Of a stretch of 64,000 nt of DNA, positions 33,900 through 43,599 are shown piece by piece. The position numbers and the translations under genes are program-made. Source of the DNA: Blasia pusilla (lineage: Eukaryota > Marchantiophyta > Marchantiopsida > Blasiales); the NCBI GenBank assembly GCA_050084515.1, contig CM114271.1, positions 23,560,001 through 23,624,000 of the forward strand. The letters are read 5' to 3'. The notes under the pieces were generated by a model. The model was given only the letters and a program-made list of their open reading frames with translations, was not told where the DNA came from and did no database searches. Positions within the stretch are counted from its first letter, which is position 1, and every line of letters starts with the position of its first letter.

Positions 33900-35493
33900 G
33901 AATCCTTCTTTCCAGGTCTGTTTCTTTAGGGAACATTGCTCTCAAGACCTGTGTCGTCGATGGCATGTGTTCCTCCTTGCAACTCAATGCATCTGGAATC
34001 ACATTATCTTTACCTGGCTTGTGAATCAACTCAACATCCATCAACGCCAAGGTATCATGCCATTGCAGTTGTTTCGGTGTCACTCGATCTTGGGTCTCAA
34101 AATACTTGAGTGATATATTATCGGTGAATACTCGAGTCATGTGGAGCCCTAGATAATGCCGCCACTTCCTCAAGCAATGTACCACCGGGAACAACTCTTT
34201 CTCGTGAGTGGGCCATCTCCTTTCAGTATCGCTAAGCTTCTTGCTCTCGTATGCTACAGGTCTCCCTTCTTGCACCAACATTCGTGCAACCGCGAAATCA
34301 CTAGCATCGGTATGCACTTCGAACGGTTTGTCAAACTCCCGCAGCTTCAATACTGGTTCCTGCGATAGAATCTGCTTCACTCGGCTGAATGCCTCATTAA
34401 CTTCCTGGGTCCAAGTCGTGTTGGCAAACTTTGATGTCCAATCCGTGAGAGGTCTCATAATTCCCAAAAAGTTTTTCACATAAGTGCGATAGAACTGCAC
34501 CGCACCTATGAACCTCCTCATCCCATTTACATTGGATGGGGGTTCCCACTCGACAATCGCTTTCACCTTCTCCATGTCTAGACTGACGCCATCCGCACTG
34601 ACCACGTGACCCAAGAATTTGATCTTGCTCAAACCAAATTCGCTCTTCTCTACATTCGCATACAGCTGATTTGCCCTTAGCTTAGACAAGACCGCTTTCA
34701 CATGTCGAACGTGCTCCTCTAGTGACTTCGAATAGATAAGTATGTCATCAATATACATGATAACATACTCATCCACTTCCTTGTGAAAGATAGAGTTCAT
34801 CAATGTGGTGAACGTCGGAGGCGCGTTACATAGACCGAAAGGCATCACTACAAACTCAAAGGACCCATATCTTGTCCTACACGCAGTCTTCTCCACATCT
34901 GCCTCGGCAATCCGGATCTGGTAATATCCTGACTTCAATTCAATCCTACTGAAATATCTTGCGCCTGCTAGCCTATCGAAGAGATCATCTATCCTTGGAA
35001 GAGGATAATTGTTCCGAACCGTCACTTTATTCAGCGCACGGTAATCAACACATAGCCTCATCTTTCCATCCTTTTTCTTCACAAAAGGAACTGGTGCTCC
35101 ATTAGGTGACTTGCTAGTCCTAATGTAACCCTTTCCCAAGAGCTCACTTAACTGCCTTTTCAACTCAAGAAGTTCCTCATGATTCAACCTATATGGTGCT
35201 TTTGCATGCGATTGGGAACCAGGTATGGTCTCTATCTTATGATTGACGGCTCTATGTGGCGGCAATTCAATAGGAAGCTCATTTGTCAAGACATCCTCAA
35301 ACTCCTTGACCACTTCCTGGAGTGGTTCTGGGATTCCCCTTGAATCCGTGTCCTGATCTCTCCTTATTCTGCTTGTAGCCTCCTCCACTTGTCTCATTAA
35401 GCAAAGAAATCCATCCTCCAACTCGGTCATGCTCCTCTTTGTAATCGAGTTCACTAACTCTTTTTTCGCCGGAACCTCACGGTGCAACCGCAC
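33850..35493 (-). CDS. Chromovirus RT-RNase H, open frame
   Basis: 547-codon open frame. It has the RT motifs MRLCVDYRALNKVTVRNNYP, FSRIELKSGYYQIRI, FVVMPFGLCNAPPTF and the catalytic YIDD box (MYIDDILIYS). RNase H follows: FEVHTDASDFAVARMLVQEG, THEKELFPVVHCLRKW, HKPGKDNVIPDALS. There are no stops, so this part of the element may still encode an intact enzyme domain. Its N-terminus overlaps the protease frame at 35477-35493. Confidence 0.92.
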   Translation of the reverse strand: MRLHREVPAKKELVNSITKRSMTELEDGFLCLMRQVEEATSRIRRDQDTDSRGIPEPLQEVVKEFEDVLTNELPIELPPHRAVNHKIETIPGSQSHAKAPYRLNHEELLELKRQLSELLGKGYIRTSKSPNGAPVPFVKKKDGKMRLCVDYRALNKVTVRNNYPLPRIDDLFDRLAGARYFSRIELKSGYYQIRIAEADVEKTACRTRYGSFEFVVMPFGLCNAPPTFTTLMNSIFHKEVDEYVIMYIDDILIYSKSLEEHVRHVKAVLSKLRANQLYANVEKSEFGLSKIKFLGHVVSADGVSLDMEKVKAIVEWEPPSNVNGMRRFIGAVQFYRTYVKNFLGIMRPLTDWTSKFANTTWTQEVNEAFSRVKQILSQEPVLKLREFDKPFEVHTDASDFAVARMLVQEGRPVAYESKKLSDTERRWPTHEKELFPVVHCLRKWRHYLGLHMTRVFTDNISLKYFETQDRVTPKQLQWHDTLALMDVELIHKPGKDNVIPDALSCKEEHMPSTTQVLRAMFPKETDLERRIREGCSRRGVPEEVEAG

Positions 35494-35926
35494 CTGTAAC
35501 CATTTTGCCTTTTAGCAAGACGCTCAACCTCAAGGGTCTACATCTTAACTCCACCTCATACGCGTCTAGGAATATATTCCCCAAGACTCCGTCAATGCCA
35601 TCCATTTTGCACAGAGTGAAATTCTCCTTCAACTCGAATACCCCGCATCCTACAGTCAAACCCAAGACCAATTCAGAAGTCCGATGAGACTTGCCTCCTG
35701 CAAATCCTACTCGAATGGGCTCATCTGCCTTAGATGTAGACAACCCCAGTTCCTTCACGATTCTTGGGATTAGGAAGGAGTGCGAAGCACCTGTATCCAC
35801 GAGCAACAACACATCGCGATCAACAATCTTGGATCTTAGGTACACCAAATTGTGCGTCCTCTTGGAGACCTGAAGGGACGTCTCGAGATCACCCGCCAAC
35901 AGATGCTTAGCAGCAAACGCAATCAT
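35477..35926 (-). CDS. Chromovirus aspartic protease, open frame
   Basis: 149 codons with the catalytic LLVDTGASHSFL motif and the later DGVLGNIFLDAYEVEL. It would process Gag-Pol. It lies just downstream of the gag zinc knuckle and overlaps the RT frame by 17 bp, in a different frame, so expression of both would need frameshifting or the overlap is a decay product. Confidence 0.85.
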   Translation of the reverse strand: MIAFAAKHLLAGDLETSLQVSKRTHNLVYLRSKIVDRDVLLLVDTGASHSFLIPRIVKELGLSTSKADEPIRVGFAGGKSHRTSELVLGLTVGCGVFELKENFTLCKMDGIDGVLGNIFLDAYEVELRCRPLRLSVLLKGKMVTGAVAP

Positions 35927-35929
35927 ACT

Positions 35930-36222
35930 CCCATTACTAACCTTCGGTTACGAACACACTTTCGCCAGGTGCCCCGGTTCGCCACAGTTGTAGCATATGA
36001 CCTTGCCGTTCCCTGACTTCGAGTGTTGTCCTCCTCTCGACTTTGCATGAAGTTCCACTCATTTTGCTACCGGGGCAGACGACTCTCCTGGATTGTGCAG
36101 GCCCCCACTCCACACTCTTTTGAACGTCTCCTTATTTTTTTACTTCTTCGAAAAACCTTTTGGCTCACAAGGTTTCTAGGTTTGGGCCTCATCGCCCCCA
36201 ATCCGCTCCGCTAGCTTCAGAA
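35930..36222 (-). pseudogene. Chromovirus gag remnant with zinc knuckle
   Basis: Only the nucleocapsid end remains. It reads CYNCGEPGHLAKVC (CCHC), followed by a stop at about 35949. At 36222 it is fused to the middle of the 5' LTR, so most of gag, the primer-binding site and the LTR end are deleted. Confidence 0.8.
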
Positions 36223-37145
36223 GCCGATCTGCACCCAAATACGCACTCTCGTTAGTCGAGTGTGGGCCAACCAGCGTTCCCAACCCACCGAGTTCTCAAC
36301 TCGGCGTCTCATCAAGCTCAAACCTTCCTTAATTCCTAGTTTCCAAAACATGGCAAGTCCTTCAAGACTTGGAACAGACTTCCTGATTAGTCCAGGAACC
36401 TAAAAAGGCACTTACACACTTAGCGATCCCAACTGTTCAACAGACCTTGTGCGAGTTCCAAACCGAGACCCAAGTAATTGAGTTGCGGGGTGAAATCCAA
36501 GAGGGATGTCTAACATCGCCTCCGTAGACTTGGTTCAGGTTTTCCAACCCAACCCCAAACTCTCGATCCGTTCCATGCCCTTGAGTCGCCGCATGGCGCC
36601 CCAAAGTGGGGTTCAAGTTCCAAGCACTGGGAGACCTTCCCCTTACTAGTACTTATGGGGTTCTCCAACACCCCCCCTTGGAAAAGGAGGGTCGGGCCCT
36701 TCATTGTGGCCCTCAACCGACTCTACATAGAGTCATTTCCGGGTTGTTTCTCAGCCGCTGCTTATGCGTTTGCAAAGATCTTTAGTGTGTTTGAACCGGC
36801 TTTCCATAAGCCTTCCAACTCACCCTTGTTTAATCCAAACGCATCTTTTCGCTAAAAGTGATGGTTATAAATACAGTCGGAAACTCTCAAACGCTAGTGG
36901 CGTTCCAAATCCGGATTCCTTCCTTTGGCAATCCACTTTCTAGACTCGATTCCTTTCAAGTCTTGTTCCGCGTTTGGTCCAGGTTTCTCGATCGCGACCA
37001 CAATATCTGGAACGCGAAGCCTCAATTGCGTCTCGTCTCTTGTCTCTTCTTCGAGACTACTCCAACGCGCAAACCATCTTAGCTTGAGCTTGATAATGTT
37101 CTGATGTTCCGCTTTGGCACTTGTTTGGTCATGAGGGTCACGACA
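36223..37145 (-). repeat. 5' LTR of the chromovirus, missing 75 bp at its inner end
   Basis: Matches 30846-31772. It starts on the minus strand with TGTCGTGACCC at 37145. The inner end found in the other LTR (30770-30845) is absent. Confidence 0.9.
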
Positions 37146-37150
37146 GCATA

Positions 37151-37330
37151 TCACTCCCACGAAACCTCTTTGAAGGACCCAAGTCCTTCATGCTAAACTA
37201 CTTGCTCAATTGTCTCTTCAGTTGATCAATATCTTTCATGTGCTCAGCAGTAGTGGGCATTTCATCATTATATAGCACCAAGACAATGTGACCAAAATGA
37301 ACACCTCTCTCTGTCTTCTTTAGATACACA
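37151..37330 (-). pseudogene. Ty1/copia RT remnant (5' part)
   Basis: Minus-strand translation includes LYNDEMPTTAEHMKDIDQLK and FSMKDLGPSKRF. This corresponds to copia LLYVDDMLI...MKDLG, with the catalytic YVDD eroded to YNDE. It joins 30764 once the nested gypsy element and one GCATA copy are removed. Confidence 0.85.
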
Positions 37331-37410
37331 TAACATCATACTTACTACAAGTATACCCATGTATTCTCATAAATGTATTGAATATTTTATACCATTTCCT
37401 CCGACTCTAT

Positions 37411-38030
37411 ATCGTGGTAGATGAGGCGTAGGGCGAGATAGTATCAAGGCCTTAGAGGGGTCTTGTACTTCCCTATTTTTTAAAGGTCATATGTGACCTG
37501 CTCTTAGGAGGTGACATACGAGTGTAGGTCACCCTTCCCTTTATGAGGAGTGGCAACCTTGGAGAGGTTGACCTTCCCAGCCATGTATGGCTCCACTTGG
37601 ACCTATAGGGTCGTGAGTTAGTTGGTAGTTGGTCTCATGAGGGGACCACATGTGTAGTTGTTAGGGAGCTAGTATGTGTGTACTATAGGTTGGTAATGAC
37701 CTGCTAGGAGGGAGGTGACCTGTGTGTACAGGTCACCCATGGAGGTGACCACGGGGGTATACTTGGGATGAGGCTCATTTGGAGCTCATCTCCTAAGGAT
37801 TGTAAATCCTTTTTGGGATCCATGATACAACGCGTCTTGCATGAATTGAGCCTTGATTCTCTCTTGAAGAGCGGGCTAGGAGTGATCAATAAGGAGATCA
37901 CACATTTTGGGAATCCAAGTGAATACTTTCTCTTGTTGTTACACCAGTGTGTATCAAAATCATGAGTATGGCTATTTGGATGAAGCATAATTGATTGCAG
38001 ATTTCATCAAAGCTTACAGTGGGTATTCAA
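37411..38030 (+). repeat. LTR-like sequence, family 3, rich in GGTCAC palindromes
   Basis: Start resembles LTR family 2 (GTAG...GGGCGAGAT...TATC). Inverted repeats: AGGTCA/TGACCT (37484-37499), GGTGAC/GTCACC near 37511-37530, and GGTGACCTG/CAGGTCACC (37714-37722/37729-37737). It also has the GGCTCATTTGGAGC block shared with LTR family 1. Boundaries are not defined. It is probably the 5' end of the truncated element whose gag fragment lies at 40985. Confidence 0.5.
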
Positions 38031-38699
38031 CTTTATATCCTAAGGAGATGCACGCTGGTTTTCAATAGAATAGAAAGTGGGACTCAATTTATGGTATAGA
38101 GCACAATTGTGGTGCTGTGGGGTTTGCAAGAATTGCAAGCCAGTGTATCTTGACCATGCAGGAGGACATGGGGCAGAAGAATTGTTGAAATCAAAGTGAG
38201 ATGCTCCGAATTGAGAAATCTCTCCAGTGCAACAGATTTGACAAGATTTGAAGAGGGGGAGGCTTCTCAATGCTGGTGGAGTTGCTCAAGAGTGGAGCAA
38301 TTAAGGATCAGATTATAGGGACAGAATTCTTGAGATAATTATGGTGAGGAAATCAATATCAATCGTGACTTGATTGAGTGTGGGCAAGTTAGCAAGTGCG
38401 TGGGCACTTTGTTTCTGATTTTGAGTGAGGTGTGCTTGATTCTGGACCAAATTGGATGAAAGTTGGGTAGGAGGAAAATCAAGCAAGAAGCGAATGTAAG
38501 GATGGCACAACGGTGTTTGATTGTGCAGGATTTTGTGAGATCTCAATTTGCCATTGGAAAGCTTGCAAAAAACAGAGTCCAATTGTGAAAATGGGACCAA
38601 AAACGGAGTTGATTTGAAAAAGATTCCCCAAAACCGCGTACATTCTCTGAGATGAGCGGATCACCAATGTGGAAAGGGTAGGAGAGCAACGTTGGAGCT

Positions 38700-40448
38700 G
38701 TTGTGCGAGGCATGAGAACTTAAGTTCTGATAGCCCTTGTTTGGAAAGGGAGAAGGAGTGAGGAGGAGGAGAGCTCTTCATTCAATCGGAATTGAAGTTC
38801 TGCTTTCCCTTGTGAATGTGGTTGAGGAAAGGCAAGGAAGAAGCTACCATGTAGTTTTCCCTCGGTGAGAGGTTGAGAAAGGTTTGGGGTGCCGCTAGTA
38901 TGGAGGATCTAGCGCCACTAGTTTGGAGCCGTTACTGGAGTATAGCTAAGACTGCTAGCCACAAAGTTGGTGGAGTTGAGGGAGGCATGAGAACTTAAGT
39001 TCCAATTCAGAAGGACCCTCCCAAGAAGTAGTTTGGAGCAGAGCGGCAAAGTGAGAATAAAAAATGAGGTTTAGATTCAACAGCAAGCCGAGTCATCTGA
39101 AGGGCGCGGCATTGCACGGCACGGCGCGACAAGGGTGGCAAGGAGCAAGAAAAGGGATTTGGAACTCAAGTTCCATATCGAATAGAGTTGAGCCAAGGCG
39201 TGGTTCACGTGCATGCTAGCCATCTCGACAGCGTAGTGGACATTGGCGTGGCGGGAGTGACAAGGAAGCAAGGAGGATTTGGGACTCAAGTTCCAATTCT
39301 GTCTCAATTGGAGAACTATGGAGCGTCTCAACTGCAATTGACTACTACGGCGTGGCACATTGCGGCGGCGTAGGGAAGTGAAGTGAGGAGGCAATTGGAA
39401 CTTCAATTCCCATTCCACTCATCACTTGTGGGTCTTCTCTAGAAGAAGTTGCAGTGGATAGGAAGGAGGAAATTGGAACTCGAGTTCCCATTCCGCTCCT
39501 CAGTTGTGTTGGGTTCTCTCTATAGGTGGAGAGAATAGTGAGGGAAATCGGAACTGAAGATCTGATCCCTTTTGGCGCGGACCCAAGAAGTGAGGTTGGT
39601 GACACTCTCCATTTCAGCATGGCGTTCAGAGTAAGGAGAGAAGAATTGGAACTCAAGTTTCCATGTCGCGGATTCTCAAGAGGGGCGCAACTCTTCGTCA
39701 AGCGCGGCGAGAGGAAGGAGGAAGAATCAGAACTGTGGTTCTTTCTATCAAGTGCGGCGCATCGCGGCATGTGAAGAAGGGAGGGAGGAGTGAGCAATTG
39801 GAACTGAAGTTCCAATTCCTTCATTCTTTTGTGAAGTCAGGAAGGAAGGAGTGAGCCCAGAGCATTCGGACGTGAAGTTCCAATTCGACACTCTTTTAGA
39901 TGAAGGGAATTTCGTGACGTCCAACTTCCGGGCAAGTTGGCAAAGCAGCACACCAATCGGAACTTGGGTTCCGATTGGGATTAGTCCATTGCCCTTTTCT
40001 ATCCCGAGGTAGTCTCTTTTGGTGTGGGCGAGAATCGGAACCCAAGTTCCAATTCCCACCTTCGTCTCCAACGGATCTGGTTTTTGTGGCGCGAATCGGA
40101 ACTGAAGTTCCCATTCACATGTGAGTTTGGCGCAGCGAAGCGTGGCGGAGAAGTCAGTGGGAATCCAGCACTCTTTCAGGTGAAGGGAATTTTGTGACAT
40201 CCAACCTCCGGGCGAGTTGGCAAAGCGGCGCAGCAATCGGAACCCAAGTTCCAATTGAGATTATTCCGTTGTCCTTTTCTATCCCGAGGTAGTCTCTTTT
40301 GGTGCGGGCAAGAATCAGAACCCAAGTTCCAATTCCCACCTTAGTCTCCAACGGATCTAGTTTTTGTGGCGCGAATTGGAAGTGAAGTTCCCATTCACAT
40401 GTGAGTTTTGGGCAGCGAAGCGTGGTGGAGAAGTGAGCGGGAGGTAAG
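38700..40448 (+). repeat. Array of GGAACT-nn-AGTTCC palindromes
   Basis: Some 18 near-palindromic sites of the form GGAAC(T/C)NNAGTTCC(A)ATTC recur about every 40-150 bp, e.g. near 38709, 38989, 39161, 39280, 39473, 39647, 39801, 39958, 40036, 40096, 40231, 40315 and 40377. The sequence between sites is mostly unrelated, apart from the 280-bp duplication. No coding capacity is evident. The array lies between an LTR-like region and a gag fragment, so it may be an element leader. Confidence 0.7.
39889..40445 (+). repeat. Tandem duplication, 280-bp unit
   Basis: Unit 1 (39889-40168) and unit 2 (40169-about 40445) align end to end with few differences. Each starts CACTCTTT(T/C)AG and contains three GGAAC palindromes. 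Confidence 0.85.
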
Positions 40449-40984
40449 GCACACAAGGGAATTTATTCACTTACCTTGCTGCTTATGGAGATGTTTGAGG
40501 GATGATTTCTGGGTGACACACATTGGGGATAAGTGCGTTGGTGAGTGCACGGCACTACCACGACTATTGTAGAGAACTTGGTGGGATGGATGTATACCAC
40601 ACTAGTCAGGAGTGACTTATTGTGCGGGCTATTTGCTGAGTGTTGATCTCAAGTGAGATAAGTAGGGGCGTGTCCACAATTTAGGCATTGTCTAGTGCAG
40701 AGATAGTGGCTCCGGAGCGAGTCATAGTAGTTTGCAGGTTTCACCACGGCGCATCCACAGAGTATTGGGGAGCGTGATAGTGGTAGAAATGGTGGAGGAT
40801 TTACACAGAGTGGGCTAGGTATCGAGGATTTCCACACGCGGAACCAACTCAGCCGCGAGTTGTAGTTTCTCCAGAGGTGACATCAACAGATTTTGAGTTA
40901 CGTGAGACGCCACAGAGTGTCGCGAGTGTCGCCACACCGTTGTTGTGGGACATGGATGATCGTGATACATATGGGTCCATGAGG

Positions 40985-41133
40985 AAACCCTGACGATTCT
41001 CAGGCACGGTGTGAACCATCAAGTCGGATGATTTTATGGAAGAGTTTGATAGTTGGAGCGATGGAGAGAGGATGCGAAACGGACAAGGATTCGACCCTTT
41101 TATTGCGTGGAAGGAACTTTTTCAACATCTAGA
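40985..41133 (+). pseudogene. gag fragment related to elements A and B
   Basis: Reads SDDFMEEFDSW, then FDPFIAWKELFQHLEG, matching DDFIHEFDTW and FNPFMAWKGLFQHLEG of element A. It stops abruptly at the codon after HLEG, where unrelated sequence begins. Confidence 0.75.
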
Positions 41134-41908
41134 GGGTTGCGGGTACCTCGGCCCGCACAGACATGGACTTTGTCTGTGTGCAACCTTGATTACTGTGGAG
41201 TCGAAGTAAGTCCATGTCCATGATTGCTAGTTCCAATGGGGGGATTTTTGGAAATTTTTGTGGGGTTTGTCTCTTGATATGGATGGAGGGGACGATGGTA
41301 TCCTATTGGTGAGTTGTATCTATGCCTAGACCCAAACCAACCGCATGTGTGGGGACTTACGGATCGTCCTGTCGAGGATATAAAATGCCCTTGTTGTCCT
41401 GAATTCTTTGCTCGTTCAAGAATTTGGAACCACTACGTGGCAAAACATCCTAACTTTGACAGATTTCGATGGATGGTTCCTCCATTCAACCATGGATGCT
41501 CTCCAGTGCTTCCCGCATTATCACACCCTCCTAAGTCATGCGAATGGTTGAGGGAGGATCCACCTTGGCAACATCATAGATCTCTCCGAGACCCATTTTC
41601 CCTGCCCAAGGTTATTCCATATGATCCCCTATGCTTTTCGGGATGACCTGCGTTATGTTTTTCTCCTCCCCTTATCTATCTCTCTTTGTGTCTACAACTT
41701 CTCCTTTCAAGATGATGTCTCCGCTATACACAAGAAGGTTGTGGTCCAACTGAGGCATTTTCAAGGAGATGATTGGAAGTTTGTATAGGGCGAGTTTGTG
41801 GCATATGCTAGAGGTAGCACCTCACTTGTTTTCCAGGTGGATGATTTCGTAGCAGCCAGATTGCGATGATGTAGGACACTTGGACGAGGTTTTGAGTACT
41901 CAGAGGCT
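41134..41908 (+). other. Unassigned stretch with a small C2H2-finger-like frame
   Basis: An open frame at 41314-41646 (110 codons) contains CPCCPEFFARSRIWNHYVAKH, a C-x2-C-x11-H-x4-H arrangement resembling a zinc finger. The rest is not recognised. An 11-bp inverted repeat (GACATGGACTT/AAGTCCATGTC) flanks about 41163-41218. GGCT at 41905-41908 is the left target-site duplicate of element B. Confidence 0.35.
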
Positions 41909-42480
41909 TGTCACGTCTTTTAGGATAGATCAGTGAGATCTAATAGAGCGCCTTCGTGAGTAGTGGAGGACACGCTCAGTAGGTCGCGGATGACCAGCTG
42001 AGGCCCCACGAAACTTGAGAGAGCAGGTTTCTCCTTCGTTTCGGCTCATTTGGATCCATATTGAGGAACTTACTATTTTAGGTAAGTACCATTTTGAGTA
42101 TATGATCGACTTTCTATTTTTGGTAAGTGGCCCTTGATCTCCTACATGAGGTCAAGAGCCAAGGAGGTGACTTGGGAGAATAGGTTACCATGGAGAGAGC
42201 TTGGGAGAGGGGAGGGGTATACCTCAAGGAGAGAAAGCTTGAGAGCTCATTCTCTCTTTGCATGAGGCGGCGGAGCTATGGTACCTTGCCTTGTGAGTGT
42301 AACCCAAGCCTCTCAATAGGAGAACTGGTTTGGTTTGACATGAGAGAGAGTGCACACCTTTGAGAGCTATGGTGTGAGATGGTGTAGAAAGAGATTGGAT
42401 CTTACTTTACAAAGAGAGAATGAGAGAAAGAGAGAAAGAGAGAATGAGAGAATGAGAGAGTGAGAGAGTGAGAGAGTTTC
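41909..42480 (+). repeat. 5' LTR fragment of element B (family 1)
   Basis: Aligns with 1-540 and the solo LTR at 12623 through the GA-rich tract, then diverges. The inverted repeat at the position of A 81-106 is partly degraded here. Confidence 0.8.
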
Positions 42481-43205
42481 ATGGGGGAGCTCGCTGGTCA
42501 CTCGCTGTTTTTGCAGGTTGAGGACCGTGTTCCCCGTTTAGCGGCTCATGGGAGTGCTCACCGGAGCAAGGGTTGCTTTGATTGTTCTTTGCATTTGCCG
42601 ATCTTTCGTGTGGAAGAGTGGCGCGCGGAGGCGCTGCCCAATTTTTTATAGGGATTGAGTATGGGGGCGGGTTGCTCCATGCTGGTCCTCTCGGGAGCAC
42701 CATGTAGCTTGCTGATTTGTATTTTTACAGGTTTTACATTTTTGTTGGGAGAAATCAGCTCAGAAGCGCTGCCGAATTTTGTGTAGGAGAAAGAGACATT
42801 GAGCTTTACGACAGTCCCCGTCAGTTTTTACTCGAATGTCCGATTCTAAATATTTCTTGACGCTATCGTAGATCGTGAAGTTCTGCAGGTTGTGCAAAAA
42901 ATAGTGCGCAATTTGGAGTTGCGAGCAGAAAGGTATGGTCAATCTTGCAAAACTACCATTGCTAGGCGATTTTTAGGGTTAAATTGTTCAAACCCTAAAC
43001 CAGCCGCCACGCCGGCGGCGGCCGTCGCCGTCATAGTCACCGTCAACGGTCCGCCATCGATGGTAAACCGTCACCATCAACGGTCAACCATCACGATCAG
43101 CGGTCAACCGTCACTGTCAACGGTCCACCGTCCATTGTCCACCCTTTGGGTACCATTGCAGCCATTACGGAGTGGAGGGTCTTCCACGACGTTCGTTGAT
43201 TCCCT
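42481..43205 (+). other. Variable leader segment of element B
   Basis: Unrelated to the segment at the same place in element A. It contains a plant telobox-like AAACCCTAA near 42993 and ends in a short repeat cluster (43030-43145) built of GTCAACGGTC-like units. Confidence 0.5.
43030..43145 (+). repeat. Short imperfect repeats, GTCAACGGTC type
   Basis: About six imperfect units of 16-20 bp with the core (C)ACCGTCAACGGTC. Confidence 0.6.
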
Positions 43206-43599
43206 GACTTGCTAATTGGAGGAGTTGTCTCCACGATCAAGTTGGGGTCGAGATTTACAGTTGCTAAGGAGCGACATCGACATGTGTTCAGGTTACCCAT
43301 TCTGGTCCTTTATCCTACACGTGTGAGGGATTCTGGGATTTGGGTAGTTTATTTGGGGATATTGGGTGTGTGGATGTTGAGAGCATCATTTATGTATGTG
43401 GTTTAGGGGACATAGACCTGTGTGGGATGTCCGGAGTTGAGGGTAGGTTGTCGATGAGATGATAGCCTGGTCGATTTGCCGCATCACGCCGCGTGTTGCC
43501 GCACGTTACACGTCTCGGAGAGAGAGACTGTAGATCGAGTGCCGCATGTTTGGGATGAGTGATTGAGGGATTACTCATGAGGTTCAGAGCGATCGGGTG

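Larger units (their letters stand above)
30770..37145 (-). mobile_element. Chromovirus (chromodomain Ty3/gypsy) nested in copia, minus strand
   Basis: Full insertion with 5-bp target-site duplication GCATA (30765-30769 and 37146-37150). The two LTRs are very similar by eye (scattered differences over about 0.9 kb), suggesting a young insertion. Order on the minus strand is 5' LTR (37145-36223), gag remnant, protease, RT-RNase H, integrase, chromodomain, 3' LTR (31772-30770). The gag and the end of the 5' LTR are deleted. The 690 bp between integrase and the 3' LTR (31773-32461) holds no gene. Confidence 0.93.

Noticed and set aside
38700-40448. CRISPR-like array
   Set aside because: The repeated unit is a short imperfect palindrome with irregular spacing in a eukaryotic retroelement context; there are no fixed spacers and no cas genes.
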